64,000 bases of DNA from Microbacterium forte (lineage in GTDB: Bacteria; Actinomycetota; Actinomycetes; Actinomycetales; Microbacteriaceae). Each line of letters begins with the position of its first letter. The stretch's first letter is position 1. The stretch lies in the NCBI RefSeq assembly GCF_031885415.1, contig NZ_CP116871.1, positions 2,418,001 to 2,482,000 of the forward strand, in the 5' to 3' direction. The position numbers were made by a program, and so were the translations under genes. A model generated the notes under the pieces. It ran no database searches. It was given only the letters and a program-made list of their open reading frames with translations, and had not been told where the DNA came from. Shown here one piece after another: positions 34,849 to 42,352 of the stretch.

Positions 34849-35265
34849 TCAGTTGATGATCTCGGCACTGTCGTCGGCGTGGAGTGCGGCGAGCCTCTCC
34901 CGCCAGGTGGCGAGCGCCTCCGGAGAGAGGCGGGTCCAGTCGAGCACTTCGCGGACGACCCTCAATGGCGCACTGCTGCGATAGGAGCGGGTCGGATTGC
35001 CGGGGAACTTCTTGTCCGTCACATTCGGGTCGTTCTCGAAGTCGCCGGTCGGCTCGACCTCGTACACGCGCGGCTCACGATCACCCGGCGCGAGCTCGGC
35101 GGCGAGACCCGCGCCATCAGCCACGGCCGTGAAGTAGATGTGATTCATCACGATCTCGGGGCGGTAGTTCGACGCGAACCCCGCCGTCAAGAAGTCGCCC
35201 GGGCGCAGATCCGCCTTGGTGCCGTGGAAGAAGGGCCCGTCATCCAGTGCGTCGCTCACCGGCAC
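34849..35265 (-). CDS. arr: Rifampin ADP-ribosyltransferase (Arr)
   Basis: A 138-residue NAD-dependent enzyme that ADP-ribosylates rifamycins and so inactivates them. The three active-site positions of Arr, His19-Tyr49-Asp84 in the mycobacterial enzyme, occur here as His14 (FFHGTKADL), Tyr44 (NHIYFT) and Asp79 (ENDPNVTDKKFPGNP) with identical spacing. Length and the RSYRSSAPLR tail also match. It is a single minus-strand gene between copies of a palindromic repeat and an 18-bp tandem array. The neighbours do not suggest a resistance cluster; chromosomal arr is common in environmental actinobacteria. Confidence 0.95.
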   Translation of the reverse strand: MPVSDALDDGPFFHGTKADLRPGDFLTAGFASNYRPEIVMNHIYFTAVADGAGLAAELAPGDREPRVYEVEPTGDFENDPNVTDKKFPGNPTRSYRSSAPLRVVREVLDWTRLSPEALATWRERLAALHADDSAEIIN

Positions 35266-35344
35266 AGCCTACGACTGCTCCGGATGCCGCGGAAGGGCAC
35301 TCTGCCCGGGCGCCGATCTACACGGGAGGGGGAGATCCGTGTGC

Positions 35345-35466
35345 GGGGAAGGCACTGCTCGTGGGGAGGACACTGCGCCCGGGGAAGGCACTGCGCCCGG
35401 GGAAGGCACTGCGCCCGGAGAAGGCACTGCGCCTCGGGACGGCACTGCCTCGGGACGGCACTGCCT
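35345..35466. repeat. 18-bp tandem repeat array
   Basis: Five head-to-tail copies of GGGGAAGGCACTGCGCCC with few changes (starts at 35345, 35363, 35381, 35399 and 35417) are followed by two 16-bp versions CGGGACGGCACTGCCT (35435 and 35451). It merges into the palindromic repeat at 35487. The 35266-35598 gap consists mostly of this array and that repeat. Confidence 0.85.
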
Positions 35467-35486
35467 GGGGAGAGCGCGATGCGCGT

Positions 35487-35575
35487 GGGGAGGAGATCTG
35501 CGCCTGGGGAGGACGAATCCTCGGATTCTCTCCTCCCGAAGCGCAGTCTTCCTCCCGAAGCGCAGTTCTCCTCCC
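35487..35575. repeat. Copy C of the dispersed palindromic repeat
   Basis: Left arm GGGGAGGAGATCTGCGCC; right arm present twice as GAAGCGCAGTCTTCCTCCC and GAAGCGCAGTTCTCCTCCC. The inner arms are GGACGAATCC and GGATTCTCTCC. Same family as copies A, B and D. Confidence 0.75.
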
Positions 35576-35598
35576 GGCGGAGCGCCTGCCTCAGTCCC

Positions 35599-35853
35599 TC
35601 AGTCGCCGGAGCGACGCGTGCCGACACCCGGCTCGTCGTTGTGGACAGACTCGTCTTGCACGGATGACTCCGAGGACGGATCGACCCGCACCGGACCCGA
35701 CCCTCCGGAGTCCGCGCCGGCGTTGCCCGCGGGAATCTCCCCGACCTGGTCAGGGTCGTCGGCATCCCGATCCTCGATGAGCGCCGCGATCCCGTCTTCG
35801 GAGGGTTCTGCGCCGCTCACATCCCGGCCGGACTTCTCACCGTCGCTGGTCAC
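35599..35853 (-). CDS. Small acidic hypothetical protein
   Basis: An 84-residue very hydrophilic protein rich in Asp, Glu, Gly and Ser, with no membrane segment or recognisable domain; probably disordered. I do not recognise it. It starts 4 bp inside the end of the gene upstream (ATGA overlap at 35850-35853). This coupling, together with the acidic low-complexity character shared by both products, is the main reason to accept it as real. No function can be proposed. Confidence 0.55.
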   Translation of the reverse strand: MTSDGEKSGRDVSGAEPSEDGIAALIEDRDADDPDQVGEIPAGNAGADSGGSGPVRVDPSSESSVQDESVHNDEPGVGTRRSGD

Positions 35854-36086
35854 TCGGTGCCGTCCCGCAGATCCGACGGCGCATCGCCGCTGTGCGGCAG
35901 GCCTTCGTCTTCCGGGGCGAGGTCGCCCTGTCCGTCCTCGCCGAGCTCGGCCTCGAGCGGCTCGTCGCCCTGTGTCTCAGGCTGCGAGGTGTCGGTGGGG
36001 AACGTCCCATCGGTGAAGTCGTCGACCGGGGGGACTCCCGGCATGTTCGGCGGGAAGCTGTTGGCGAATGCGTCGATGTTCGACAT
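35850..36086 (-). CDS. Small acidic hypothetical protein
   Basis: A 78-residue acidic protein with Pro-rich and Asp/Glu-rich stretches (NMPGVPPVDDFTDGTFPTD) and no predicted helix bundle or membrane segment. It is not recognised. The ATG is preceded by GAGGAGGG at good spacing, a strong ribosome site, and it is translationally coupled to the following acidic gene. Both proteins look intrinsically disordered. A stress- or osmolarity-related role would be a guess. Confidence 0.6.
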   Translation of the reverse strand: MSNIDAFANSFPPNMPGVPPVDDFTDGTFPTDTSQPETQGDEPLEAELGEDGQGDLAPEDEGLPHSGDAPSDLRDGTE

Positions 36087-36309
36087 GGTGCCCTCCTCTG
36101 ATTCGTCCGGACCATAATGATCCGTCCGATCCGCGGCGAGCGCAGGGCGGTTGACAGCTGACCTCGAGACGGGGAGGATTCCGCCACACCGGACCGGCGA
36201 TCGGGGTCGCGCTCGTGCTCGTGCTGTTCGGATTCAGCTGACCGCCGCCCCTGACCGCTCCGCACCGTGAGAGCATCGATCGCAGACCACGACACGAGGG
36301 AGTATTCGG

Positions 36310-37449
36310 ATGCTCGACACAGCAGACAGCGTGAGGCTCGGTCGCTCAGGACTCCGGATCTCCCCGGTGGTTCTCGGATGCATGAGCTTCGGCGCCCCGG
36401 ATCGCGGCACGCACGGGTGGTCCCTCGACGAAGAGGCCAGCCGTCCGCTGATCAGGCACGCGCTCGAAGCCGGGATCACCACCTTCGACACCGCTGACGT
36501 CTACTCCGACGGCACGAGCGAGGAGTTCGTCGGTCGCGCGCTGGCCGACTTCGCGAACCGCGACGAGATCGTGATCGCGACCAAGGTGCACGGGCGCATG
36601 GGACCGGGGGCGAACCAGGCCGGGCTCAGTCGCGCCCACATCCTTTCGGGCATCGACGCGAGCCTGAGGCGCCTCGGCACCGACCACGTCGACCTCTACC
36701 AGATCCACCGATGGGATCCGCAGACGCCGATCGAGGAGACGATGCAGGCTCTGCACGACGTCGTCCGCTCCGGCAAGGCGCGATATATCGGAGCGTCGTC
36801 GATGTGGGCATGGCAGTTCGCGAAGGCTCAGCACGTTGCGGCGCAGAACGGGTGGACGCCGTTCGTGTCGATGCAGGACCAGTACAACCTGCTGCAGCGC
36901 GAAGAGGAGCGCGAGATGCACCCCTTCTGCCTCGACTCCGGAGTCGGGGTGCTGCCCTGGTCGCCGCTCGCGCGCGGCAAGCTCACACGCGACTGGGACG
37001 AGAAGACCGCACGCACCGCGACGGATGCCTTCGGAGCGACGCTGTATCGCCGCGAAGAGGAGTCGAACCGCGCCATCGTCGAGGCGGTCGCTCGCGTCGC
37101 CGAGGCTCGAGGAGTCTCCCGCGCGCAGATCGCTCTCGCATGGGTCGCTCAGCAGAGCGCGGTCACGGCGCCGATCGTCGGCGCAACGAAAGCGGGTCAC
37201 ATCGAGGATGCCGTCGCGGCCGTCAGCATCCACCTCGAACCCGCCGAGCTCGAAGCGCTCACCAGTGTCTATACGCCTCGCGAGCCGGAGGGTTTCTGGC
37301 CCAGGTCGAGCGTTACTCGATCTGACCGATGGGCTCGCGCTTCTCGGCCTGGAACTGATCCTCTGCGCGGCCCCGTGCCCAGTAGGCCGAGATCGACAGT
37401 GACTCTCTCGGCACGTCGCGCTGCTTCAGCAGAGCCCGCACGGCCTTGA
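36310..37449 (+). CDS. Aldo/keto reductase with an overlapping C-terminal extension
   Basis: An NADPH-dependent reductase of the YhdN/AKR11 type. TTFDTADVYSDG near residue 60 holds Asp and Tyr of the catalytic tetrad, VIATKVHG the Lys and YQIHRWD the His; SPLARGKLTRDW near 220 and GATKAGHIEDAV near 295 are family segments. The barrel ends around residue 330 (YTPREPEGF). The frame then runs about 46 codons further, ending inside the convergent siderophore-interacting gene (137-nt overlap). Such enzymes normally stop near residue 330, and another frame gives a nearby stop at 37325, so a late frameshift is possible. GGGAG precedes the ATG. Confidence 0.85.
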   Translation: MLDTADSVRLGRSGLRISPVVLGCMSFGAPDRGTHGWSLDEEASRPLIRHALEAGITTFDTADVYSDGTSEEFVGRALADFANRDEIVIATKVHGRMGPGANQAGLSRAHILSGIDASLRRLGTDHVDLYQIHRWDPQTPIEETMQALHDVVRSGKARYIGASSMWAWQFAKAQHVAAQNGWTPFVSMQDQYNLLQREEEREMHPFCLDSGVGVLPWSPLARGKLTRDWDEKTARTATDAFGATLYRREEESNRAIVEAVARVAEARGVSRAQIALAWVAQQSAVTAPIVGATKAGHIEDAVAAVSIHLEPAELEALTSVYTPREPEGFWPRSSVTRSDRWARASRPGTDPLRGPVPSRPRSTVTLSARRAASAEPARP

Positions 37450-38110
37450 TGGTTCCGCGCTCGCCATGCGCGAAGACTCCGGGGTGACCCGCACCCCAGG
37501 GCAGCTCGGCGAGAACGGCCAGCAGCTCGTCATCCGAGTCGGTCCATCGAACCGTCACACCGGCCGGCGCCTCGGGCAGGAGGCGGTCGGCCGGGTCGGC
37601 GACGGTGAGGATGACGTGCCCGACGGCATCCGCGTCCATCGCTTCGACGGCCGACGAGATCGCGGGGAGGGCGGTGTGGTCGCCGATGAGCAGATGCCAC
37701 GGGGTTCCCGGCGCGGGCAGGTACCCGCCGCCTGCTCCGCTGACGACGAGCGTGTCGCCGATCTGGGCCGACCGAGCCCACGGGCCCGCGACGCCCTCGT
37801 CGCCGTGCACGACGAAGTCGATCACGAGACGCTGCTGCTCGGCATCCGCCGCGCGCACCGTGTAGGTGCGTCGGGTGGGCAGCTTCTCGGGGCTCTCCTC
37901 GCGCAGCTGCGCGAGATCGTACGGAGGAGTGAGCCCGTGGCGCGGGTCGGCGAACAGGATCTTCACGTACTTGTCGGAGAAGACGTTGTCGGTGAAGGCC
38001 TCGTACCCGTCGCCTCCGGCCGTGATGCGCACGAGGTCAGGACTGACCTGCTCCACCCGCTGCACGCTGAGCACGGCTTGGCTGGGGGTTCGACGAGGCT
38101 GGTCCGGCAT
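37313..38110 (-). CDS. Siderophore-interacting protein (flavin ferric-siderophore reductase)
   Basis: A 265-residue SIP-family protein. The FAD-binding domain includes RRTYTVRAAD near residue 80 (the RxYT flavin motif) and DFVVHGDEGVAGPWA with the HGD-G-A-PWA signature near 103. The NAD(P)H half holds LIGDHTALPAISSAVEAM near 141 and the C-terminal AYWARG. These enzymes reduce ferric siderophores in the cytoplasm to release iron. No siderophore transporter genes lie next to it. Its last 46 codons overlap the 3' end of the opposing aldo/keto reductase frame. Confidence 0.92.
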   Translation of the reverse strand: MPDQPRRTPSQAVLSVQRVEQVSPDLVRITAGGDGYEAFTDNVFSDKYVKILFADPRHGLTPPYDLAQLREESPEKLPTRRTYTVRAADAEQQRLVIDFVVHGDEGVAGPWARSAQIGDTLVVSGAGGGYLPAPGTPWHLLIGDHTALPAISSAVEAMDADAVGHVILTVADPADRLLPEAPAGVTVRWTDSDDELLAVLAELPWGAGHPGVFAHGERGTIKAVRALLKQRDVPRESLSISAYWARGRAEDQFQAEKREPIGQIE

Positions 38111-38180
38111 TTTGCGTCTCCTGACGGTGAGGAACGAAGTCCCCTCCAGTCTGCCCGGCGCAGCCCGGAGCGAGGGCCGC

Positions 38181-39605
38181 TCAGCCGGCGCAGAGGTCGG
38201 TGTCGGCGCTGCGGTTCACCGCGTCGACCGGGCGCGGCGGCACCGGCGTCGCGTGGGGCTGCGAGACGAGCGCTTCGTAGTCGCCACCGAGCAGCACCTG
38301 CACTCCTTCGACGTCCCCGACCTGAACGGTCACCGCGAGGCCCAGTTCGGCAGCCAGCGCCTGCGCCGTCTGCTGGGCGTCTGGGGTGTCCGCAGCGGTG
38401 ATCGTCGTCAGTTCGACCGGGTCGGCATTGGCGATGCTCGCGACCGTGTATCCGTAGCCGGTCGCATCCTCCGAGACGCGGGATGCCAGCCCGCTGATGC
38501 CCGCTCCGTTGAGAATCTGCACGGGGGCGGTGCGCACGGTGGCTGGGGGCTGCACCTCGTCGGTGGTCAGCACGATCGGCACGTCGTCGATCAGCGCCCG
38601 GAAGATGACGTCGGCATCGGCGGTGGGCACGACGCGGTTGGGATCCTCCGGAGCCTCGGTCGTCGGCATCGTGACGAACGTCACGCTGCTCAGGGGAACA
38701 TTCGCGACCCTCGCGGCGAGGCCGGCCAGATCGGTCAGGGCGCCGAGCCCCGGATCGACGGTCATCGACGAGGTGACCGCATCGAGAAACGCGTAGAGAC
38801 GGTCGGGGCGCACCAGCACGTCGGACTTCGTGGCCTTCTGCACGATCGCCGAGAGCACCATCTGCTGATGCCCGAGGCGAGCGATGTCGCTCTCTTCGGC
38901 GAGCGCATGCCGGGTGCGGGCGAGCGCGAGCGCCTGGTCGCCGTTGATCGACTGAGCGCCGGCCGGCAGGTCGAGCCTCGCGTGGCCGTCCTGCAGGGGT
39001 TCGGGCAGACACACGTCGATGCCGCCCATCGCATCGACCATGCCGATGAAGCCCTCGAAGTCCATCTGCACGAAATGATCGATCGTCATGCCCGTGAGCT
39101 GCTCGACCGCCGCGACCGAGCAGGCCGGCCCGTACTGCAGGGCCGAGTTCAGCATCCCGAAGCCGCCGTCGTACGACCCGCGTCCGTTGTCGTCGCAGGC
39201 GGGCAGGTCGCCGAGGGTGTCACGCGGAAGCTGCACGGCGTCGATCCGCGTGTTGTCGCTCGAGATGTGAGCGATGACCATCGCATCACTGCGCTCGGTG
39301 CCGTCGTCCTCGCCGAAGCCGTCCGATTCGAGTGCTCTCGAGTCGGATCCGAGCAGCAGGATGTTCAGATCCCCTGTCGCGAGCTCGGGTTCGGACTCCC
39401 CGTCGTCCGAGCGGATCGGCGCGGTCGTGACGTTTCCCTGCAGCTGCGCGTAGGCGATCGCACCGACGGCGACCAGCGCCACGACGACGGCAGCGCTGAT
39501 CCAGCCGATCACCCGGCCACGCCGCCGGCGAGGTCGTGGCACCGGTCCGGTCTCGGGCGATGCGTCGTTCTGGCCGTCACTGGGGGAGGATGCTGGCGGT
39601 CTCAC
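38181..39605 (-). CDS. LytR-CpsA-Psr (LCP) family glycopolymer ligase
   Basis: A 474-residue type II membrane protein. There is a cytoplasmic basic segment (residues 1-32), one transmembrane helix (about 33-53), an LCP domain from about 78 (LNILLLGSDSRA, then VQLPRDTLGDLP and LALARTRHAL with catalytic Arg residues) to 250, and a LytR_C domain near 370-455 (VQILNGAGISGLASRV). LCP enzymes attach teichoic-acid-like or arabinogalactan polymers to peptidoglycan outside the membrane. The start codon is GTG with a weak ribosome site. It is a single gene next to iron and hypothetical genes. Confidence 0.92.
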   Translation of the reverse strand: MRPPASSPSDGQNDASPETGPVPRPRRRRGRVIGWISAAVVVALVAVGAIAYAQLQGNVTTAPIRSDDGESEPELATGDLNILLLGSDSRALESDGFGEDDGTERSDAMVIAHISSDNTRIDAVQLPRDTLGDLPACDDNGRGSYDGGFGMLNSALQYGPACSVAAVEQLTGMTIDHFVQMDFEGFIGMVDAMGGIDVCLPEPLQDGHARLDLPAGAQSINGDQALALARTRHALAEESDIARLGHQQMVLSAIVQKATKSDVLVRPDRLYAFLDAVTSSMTVDPGLGALTDLAGLAARVANVPLSSVTFVTMPTTEAPEDPNRVVPTADADVIFRALIDDVPIVLTTDEVQPPATVRTAPVQILNGAGISGLASRVSEDATGYGYTVASIANADPVELTTITAADTPDAQQTAQALAAELGLAVTVQVGDVEGVQVLLGGDYEALVSQPHATPVPPRPVDAVNRSADTDLCAG

Positions 39606-39685
39606 CTGTTCACACCATCACGACTCAGCCGCCACCACCAACACGTGGAGGCGGCGAGTCCTGCGAGGGTGCTGTGAGCTCGGGC

Positions 39686-40042
39686 TCACACCGTGACGTA
39701 GCCGCGGGAGGAGTCATCGTGGATGAGACGGTAGTCCGGGCTCGTCCCACGGTGATCGGCAAGGCTCCACACCCGTGCCGATCTCGTCTGGTCGGAGGAC
39801 GAAGCGCCGTATTCGAGCACGAGTGCGGTCGGCATCCGCCCGTCGCGGTACTCGCCGACGAAATAGCGCGGGCTCCCCAGACCGCCCGAGTCCACCCGAC
39901 CGACGAAGTGACCGGGCTCGCTCGCGCGAGGCGGGGTGGCGAGCAGGTCGGCGGTCGTGATGCGCTGCACGGACTCATGCGGTGCGAACCGCAGCAGCGG
40001 GGCGGGCAGAGATCTGTACTCTGGGGCGTGTTCGTGACTCAT
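39686..40042 (-). CDS. Hypothetical protein
   Basis: A 118-residue soluble protein of unknown family, with mixed alpha/beta character, several Arg-Tyr pairs and a central stretch GSPRYFVGEYRDGRMPT. GGAGG lies at the right distance before the ATG, and base composition is like the neighbours, so it is probably expressed. The gene follows, on its own strand, a 160-nt region carrying a strong hairpin and an AT-rich palindrome that could regulate it. No function is proposed. Confidence 0.6.
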   Translation of the reverse strand: MSHEHAPEYRSLPAPLLRFAPHESVQRITTADLLATPPRASEPGHFVGRVDSGGLGSPRYFVGEYRDGRMPTALVLEYGASSSDQTRSARVWSLADHRGTSPDYRLIHDDSSRGYVTV

Positions 40043-40082
40043 GCGAGCCTCCTCAGTCAGGGATGGTGGTGTCTCACGGACA

Positions 40083-40112
40083 GTGGTGCCGGGGCTGCAA
40101 CCCCGGCACCAC
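40083..40112. other. Strong 12-bp hairpin between divergent hypothetical genes
   Basis: GTGGTGCCGGGG, loop CTGCAA, CCCCGGCACCAC, then GTTGTTCTT on the plus strand. It looks like an intrinsic terminator but lies upstream of both flanking genes, so it may be an attenuator or operator. Confidence 0.6.
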
Positions 40113-40131
40113 GTTGTTCTTCCACCGTACC

Positions 40132-40154
40132 TTATTTTGAGTCATTCAAAATAA
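40132..40154. promoter_or_regulatory. AT-rich perfect palindrome
   Basis: TTATTTTGA, GTCAT, TCAAAATAA: perfect 9-bp arms in a very AT-rich patch. A probable operator for a dimeric regulator controlling the divergent genes at 40042 and 40202. Confidence 0.6.
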
Positions 40155-40189
40155 CCGCCGCACTCGGCGCGTCAGACGCGAGCGGTGAG

Positions 40190-40195
40190 TAGCCT
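40190..40195 (+). promoter_or_regulatory. -10 box (TAGCCT) for a leaderless mRNA
   Basis: TAGCCT ends 6 nt before the ATG at 40202. Confidence 0.5.
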
Positions 40196-40201
40196 TCATC
40201 C

Positions 40202-40615
40202 ATGAGCTTCCACATCGAGCACACACTCGACGGCCGCCGCACGAGCACCGGCAGCTACGACACTCTCGGCGAGGCGGTGATCGCGGCGCTGGGCGTGAGG
40301 CGGGCGCCCGTGCTCGTCGTCGAGGACTCCGCGCCTGGAGATGCGGATGCCGTCGCCGTCGTCCTGAAGAAGGGTGAGGTGCTCACCGCAACGGCCGAGC
40401 CCGGGTGGTGGGGTCGAGTGACGAAGGCATCACAGCAGAAGCTCCTCGCCGGCGGCCGACTCGACGCCGCGGTCGTCACGGATCTCACCGACGCGGGTGG
40501 CGCTGTGGCCGCGACAGCATGGGAGAGCGGCCCCGTCGAAGAGTGGGAGCTGACCCCGGCATCCGACCATGACTGGGTGCGGTTCGAGGCGGCTCGGCGG
40601 GCGATTCGCGGCTGA
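40202..40615 (+). CDS. Hypothetical protein
   Basis: A 137-residue soluble protein, unrecognised. The pattern is alternating strands and helices: the start SFHIEHTLDGRR, the helix LGEAVIAALGV and the strand VLVVEDS are followed by a lone Trp-rich turn GWWGRVTKAS. The TAGCCT box 6 nt before the ATG supports this start and leaderless expression. A terminator hairpin follows 20 bp after the stop, which marks a monocistronic unit. The AT-rich palindrome upstream may regulate it. Confidence 0.65.
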   Translation: MSFHIEHTLDGRRTSTGSYDTLGEAVIAALGVRRAPVLVVEDSAPGDADAVAVVLKKGEVLTATAEPGWWGRVTKASQQKLLAGGRLDAAVVTDLTDAGGAVAATAWESGPVEEWELTPASDHDWVRFEAARRAIRG

Positions 40616-40634
40616 CACACCTCCGACGCATGCG

Positions 40635-40670
40635 AAAGGCCCGGCTTCCTCGAGAGGAACCGGGCCTTTT
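40635..40670. terminator. Bidirectional intrinsic terminator
   Basis: AAAGGCCCGG and CCGGGCCTTTT with an inner TTCCTC/GAGGAA pairing form a long stem ending in TTTT. It serves the plus-strand hypothetical gene and, on the other strand, tRNA-Leu. Confidence 0.85.
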
Positions 40671-40688
40671 CACATCTGCTTCTCGCTG

Positions 40689-40771
40689 TGCGCGAGGGGG
40701 GACTTGAACCCCCACGTCCATAAGGACACTGGCACCTGAAGCCAGCGCGTCTACCATTCCGCCACTCGCGC
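40689..40771 (-). tRNA. tRNA-Leu (CAG)
   Basis: 83 nt on the minus strand. The acceptor arms GCGCGAG/CTCGCGC pair fully, the anticodon arm is CTGGC-TTCAGGT-GCCAG with anticodon CAG, a long class II variable arm (TGTCC-TTAT-GGACG) is present, and the T-loop is GTTCAAGTC-like. The 3' CCA is not encoded. A terminator follows. Confidence 0.95.
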
Positions 40772-40864
40772 GAGTATGTCGGGCTCCCAAGAACTCAACT
40801 TCCCAAAGATATCACGCGTTTCGCCTCGCGAAGAAACCGAGGCCGCGGTGGACTCAGCACCGTC

Positions 40865-40933
40865 GGGAGGACTTCTGCCCCTGGGGAGGAGGATCCCCTC
40901 GATTTCCTCCTCCCCAGGGGCAGTTCTCCTCCC
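40865..40933. repeat. Copy D of the dispersed palindromic repeat
   Basis: Two 29-bp arms (40865-40893 and 40905-40933) differ at only a few positions and are separated by 11 nt. Core words are CTGCCCCTGGGGAGGAGGA and TTCTCCTCCC. It lies between tRNA-Leu and fhaA. The rest of the 40772-41089 gap is the fhaA promoter region, with no gene seen. Confidence 0.85.
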
Positions 40934-41089
40934 GAACGGCGCGCCCCCGGCCGCCGCGAGACACCACCCTCAACCCCGCACACCCCTCCCCACTCCCCCG
41001 GATTCTCGGCGCTTTCCCGCCTCGCGAGGGCGTTCACCCAGCACACCTGGCTACGATGTGCGTACCGGTCGGTATGCCAGAGGAGCCCA

Positions 41090-41818
41090 GTGGGACTACT
41101 TGACAGCTTTGAGAAGGGTCTCGAGCGCGCTGTGAACAGCGCGTTCGCGAAGACCTTCCGCAGCGGCATCCAGCCCGTGGAGATCGCTTCGGCCCTTCGG
41201 CGCGAAGCGGACACCAAAGCGGCTGTGGTGAGCAGGGACCGCATCATCGCGCCCAACAACTTCGTCGTGCGCCTCAGCACTGACGACGCCGAGCGGATGC
41301 AGGGGCTCGGCGGGGCCCTCACCGATGAGCTGCACGCACTGCTCACCAAGCACGCGAAGGCGCAGGGCTACAGCTTCTCCGGCCCGCTGTCGATCTCGCT
41401 CGAAGGCGACGACAAGATCGCCACCGGCACGATCAACGTCAGCTCGGGCACGGTCGAGGGCCGCGTCAACTGGCAGGCCGTCATCGACGTCGACGGCCGC
41501 CGCCATTCGCTCACCCGTGCCCGCACGGTCATCGGCCGCGGAACGGATGCCGACATCACGATCTCCGACGCGGGATCCAGCCGCAAGCACGTCGAGGTCC
41601 TCTGGGACGGCGAGCGCGCCATGATGCGCGACCTCGGCTCGACCAACGGCACCAAGGTCGACGGCCAGAAGGTGCGAGAAGCGGCCCTTCCCTCTGACAC
41701 CACCATCACCATCGGACGCACCGACCTGGTGTTCCGCATCGTTCCCGTCGCCACCCCGTCTCGCCCGCCGCGGCCGCGCGACGACGACGCGACCCGCGCG
41801 TTCGGAGCCATCTCGTGA
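41090..41818 (+). CDS. fhaA: FHA domain protein FhaA
   Basis: A 242-residue cytoplasmic signalling protein. The N-terminal DUF3662 domain begins GLLDSFEKGLERAVNSAFAK. After about residue 145 comes a forkhead-associated domain with RTVIGRGTDADI, the phosphothreonine-binding SSRKHVEV and STNGTKVDG. In mycobacteria FhaA binds phosphorylated MviN and PknB substrates and restrains peptidoglycan synthesis. It is the first gene of the cell-wall regulatory operon. The GTG start has GAGGAG about 8 nt upstream. Its end overlaps fhaB by 4 bp. Confidence 0.95.
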   Translation: MGLLDSFEKGLERAVNSAFAKTFRSGIQPVEIASALRREADTKAAVVSRDRIIAPNNFVVRLSTDDAERMQGLGGALTDELHALLTKHAKAQGYSFSGPLSISLEGDDKIATGTINVSSGTVEGRVNWQAVIDVDGRRHSLTRARTVIGRGTDADITISDAGSSRKHVEVLWDGERAMMRDLGSTNGTKVDGQKVREAALPSDTTITIGRTDLVFRIVPVATPSRPPRPRDDDATRAFGAIS

Positions 41819-42345
41819 GCACTCCCAGCGAGCTCGTCCTGCTCCTGCTGCGCATCGGCTTCCTGCTGATCCTGTGGTTCTTCGTGTTCGGAGTCGTCTA
41901 CTCGCTGCGCGCCGACCTGTTCGGCATGAAGGTGCGCAAGCTGCCGGCCGAGGCCGCTGCCGCGATGCCCGCCCCGACGAAGGCACCCGCCTCAGCACCG
42001 GCATCCCGCCCCGCATCGTCGAAGCCCAGCACCGGCCCCGCGACGGTCGCGACGGCCAAGCGCCTCGTGATCACCTCCGGCCCGAAGGCGGGGCTCGAAC
42101 TGCCCCTCGGCACCGAGACTCTGACGATCGGCCGCTCGAGCGAGTCGGCTCTCGTGATCCGCGACGACTACACCTCCAGCCATCACGCGCGCCTACTGCT
42201 CCGAGGCGACAGCTGGGCCATCCAGGATCTCGACTCGACCAACGGCACGTACGTCGCCGGCCAGCGGGTGACCGGCGGTCCTGTCGGCCTCGCCCTCGGC
42301 ACCCCGATCAAGGTGGGCGCCACGACCTTCGAGCTGCGAGCCTGA
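41815..42345 (+). CDS. fhaB: FHA domain membrane protein FhaB
   Basis: A 176-residue protein with an N-terminal transmembrane helix (LVLLLLRIGFLLILWFFVFG, about 7-26), an Ala/Pro-rich linker, and a C-terminal FHA domain with TLTIGRSSESALVI, SSHHARLL and STNGTYVAG. It corresponds to mycobacterial FhaB/FipA, which reads threonine phosphorylation by PknA/PknB and acts at division and growth sites. It is coupled to fhaA (GTGA) and lies 7 bp before the phosphatase gene. Confidence 0.93.
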   Translation: MSTPSELVLLLLRIGFLLILWFFVFGVVYSLRADLFGMKVRKLPAEAAAAMPAPTKAPASAPASRPASSKPSTGPATVATAKRLVITSGPKAGLELPLGTETLTIGRSSESALVIRDDYTSSHHARLLLRGDSWAIQDLDSTNGTYVAGQRVTGGPVGLALGTPIKVGATTFELRA

Positions 42346-42352
42346 CCCCGGC

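Noticed and set aside
35345-35466. CRISPR array.
   Set aside because: Units are 16-18 bp and directly abutting, without spacers, and no cas gene is near.
36150-36241. Possible small hydrophobic protein ending IGVALVLVLFGFS.
   Set aside because: The frame has no ATG, GTG or TTG after the preceding stop; at most a gene remnant.
40083-40112. Ordinary intrinsic terminator.
   Set aside because: No gene ends into it from either side; both neighbours start away from it, so it is listed as a hairpin of unknown role.
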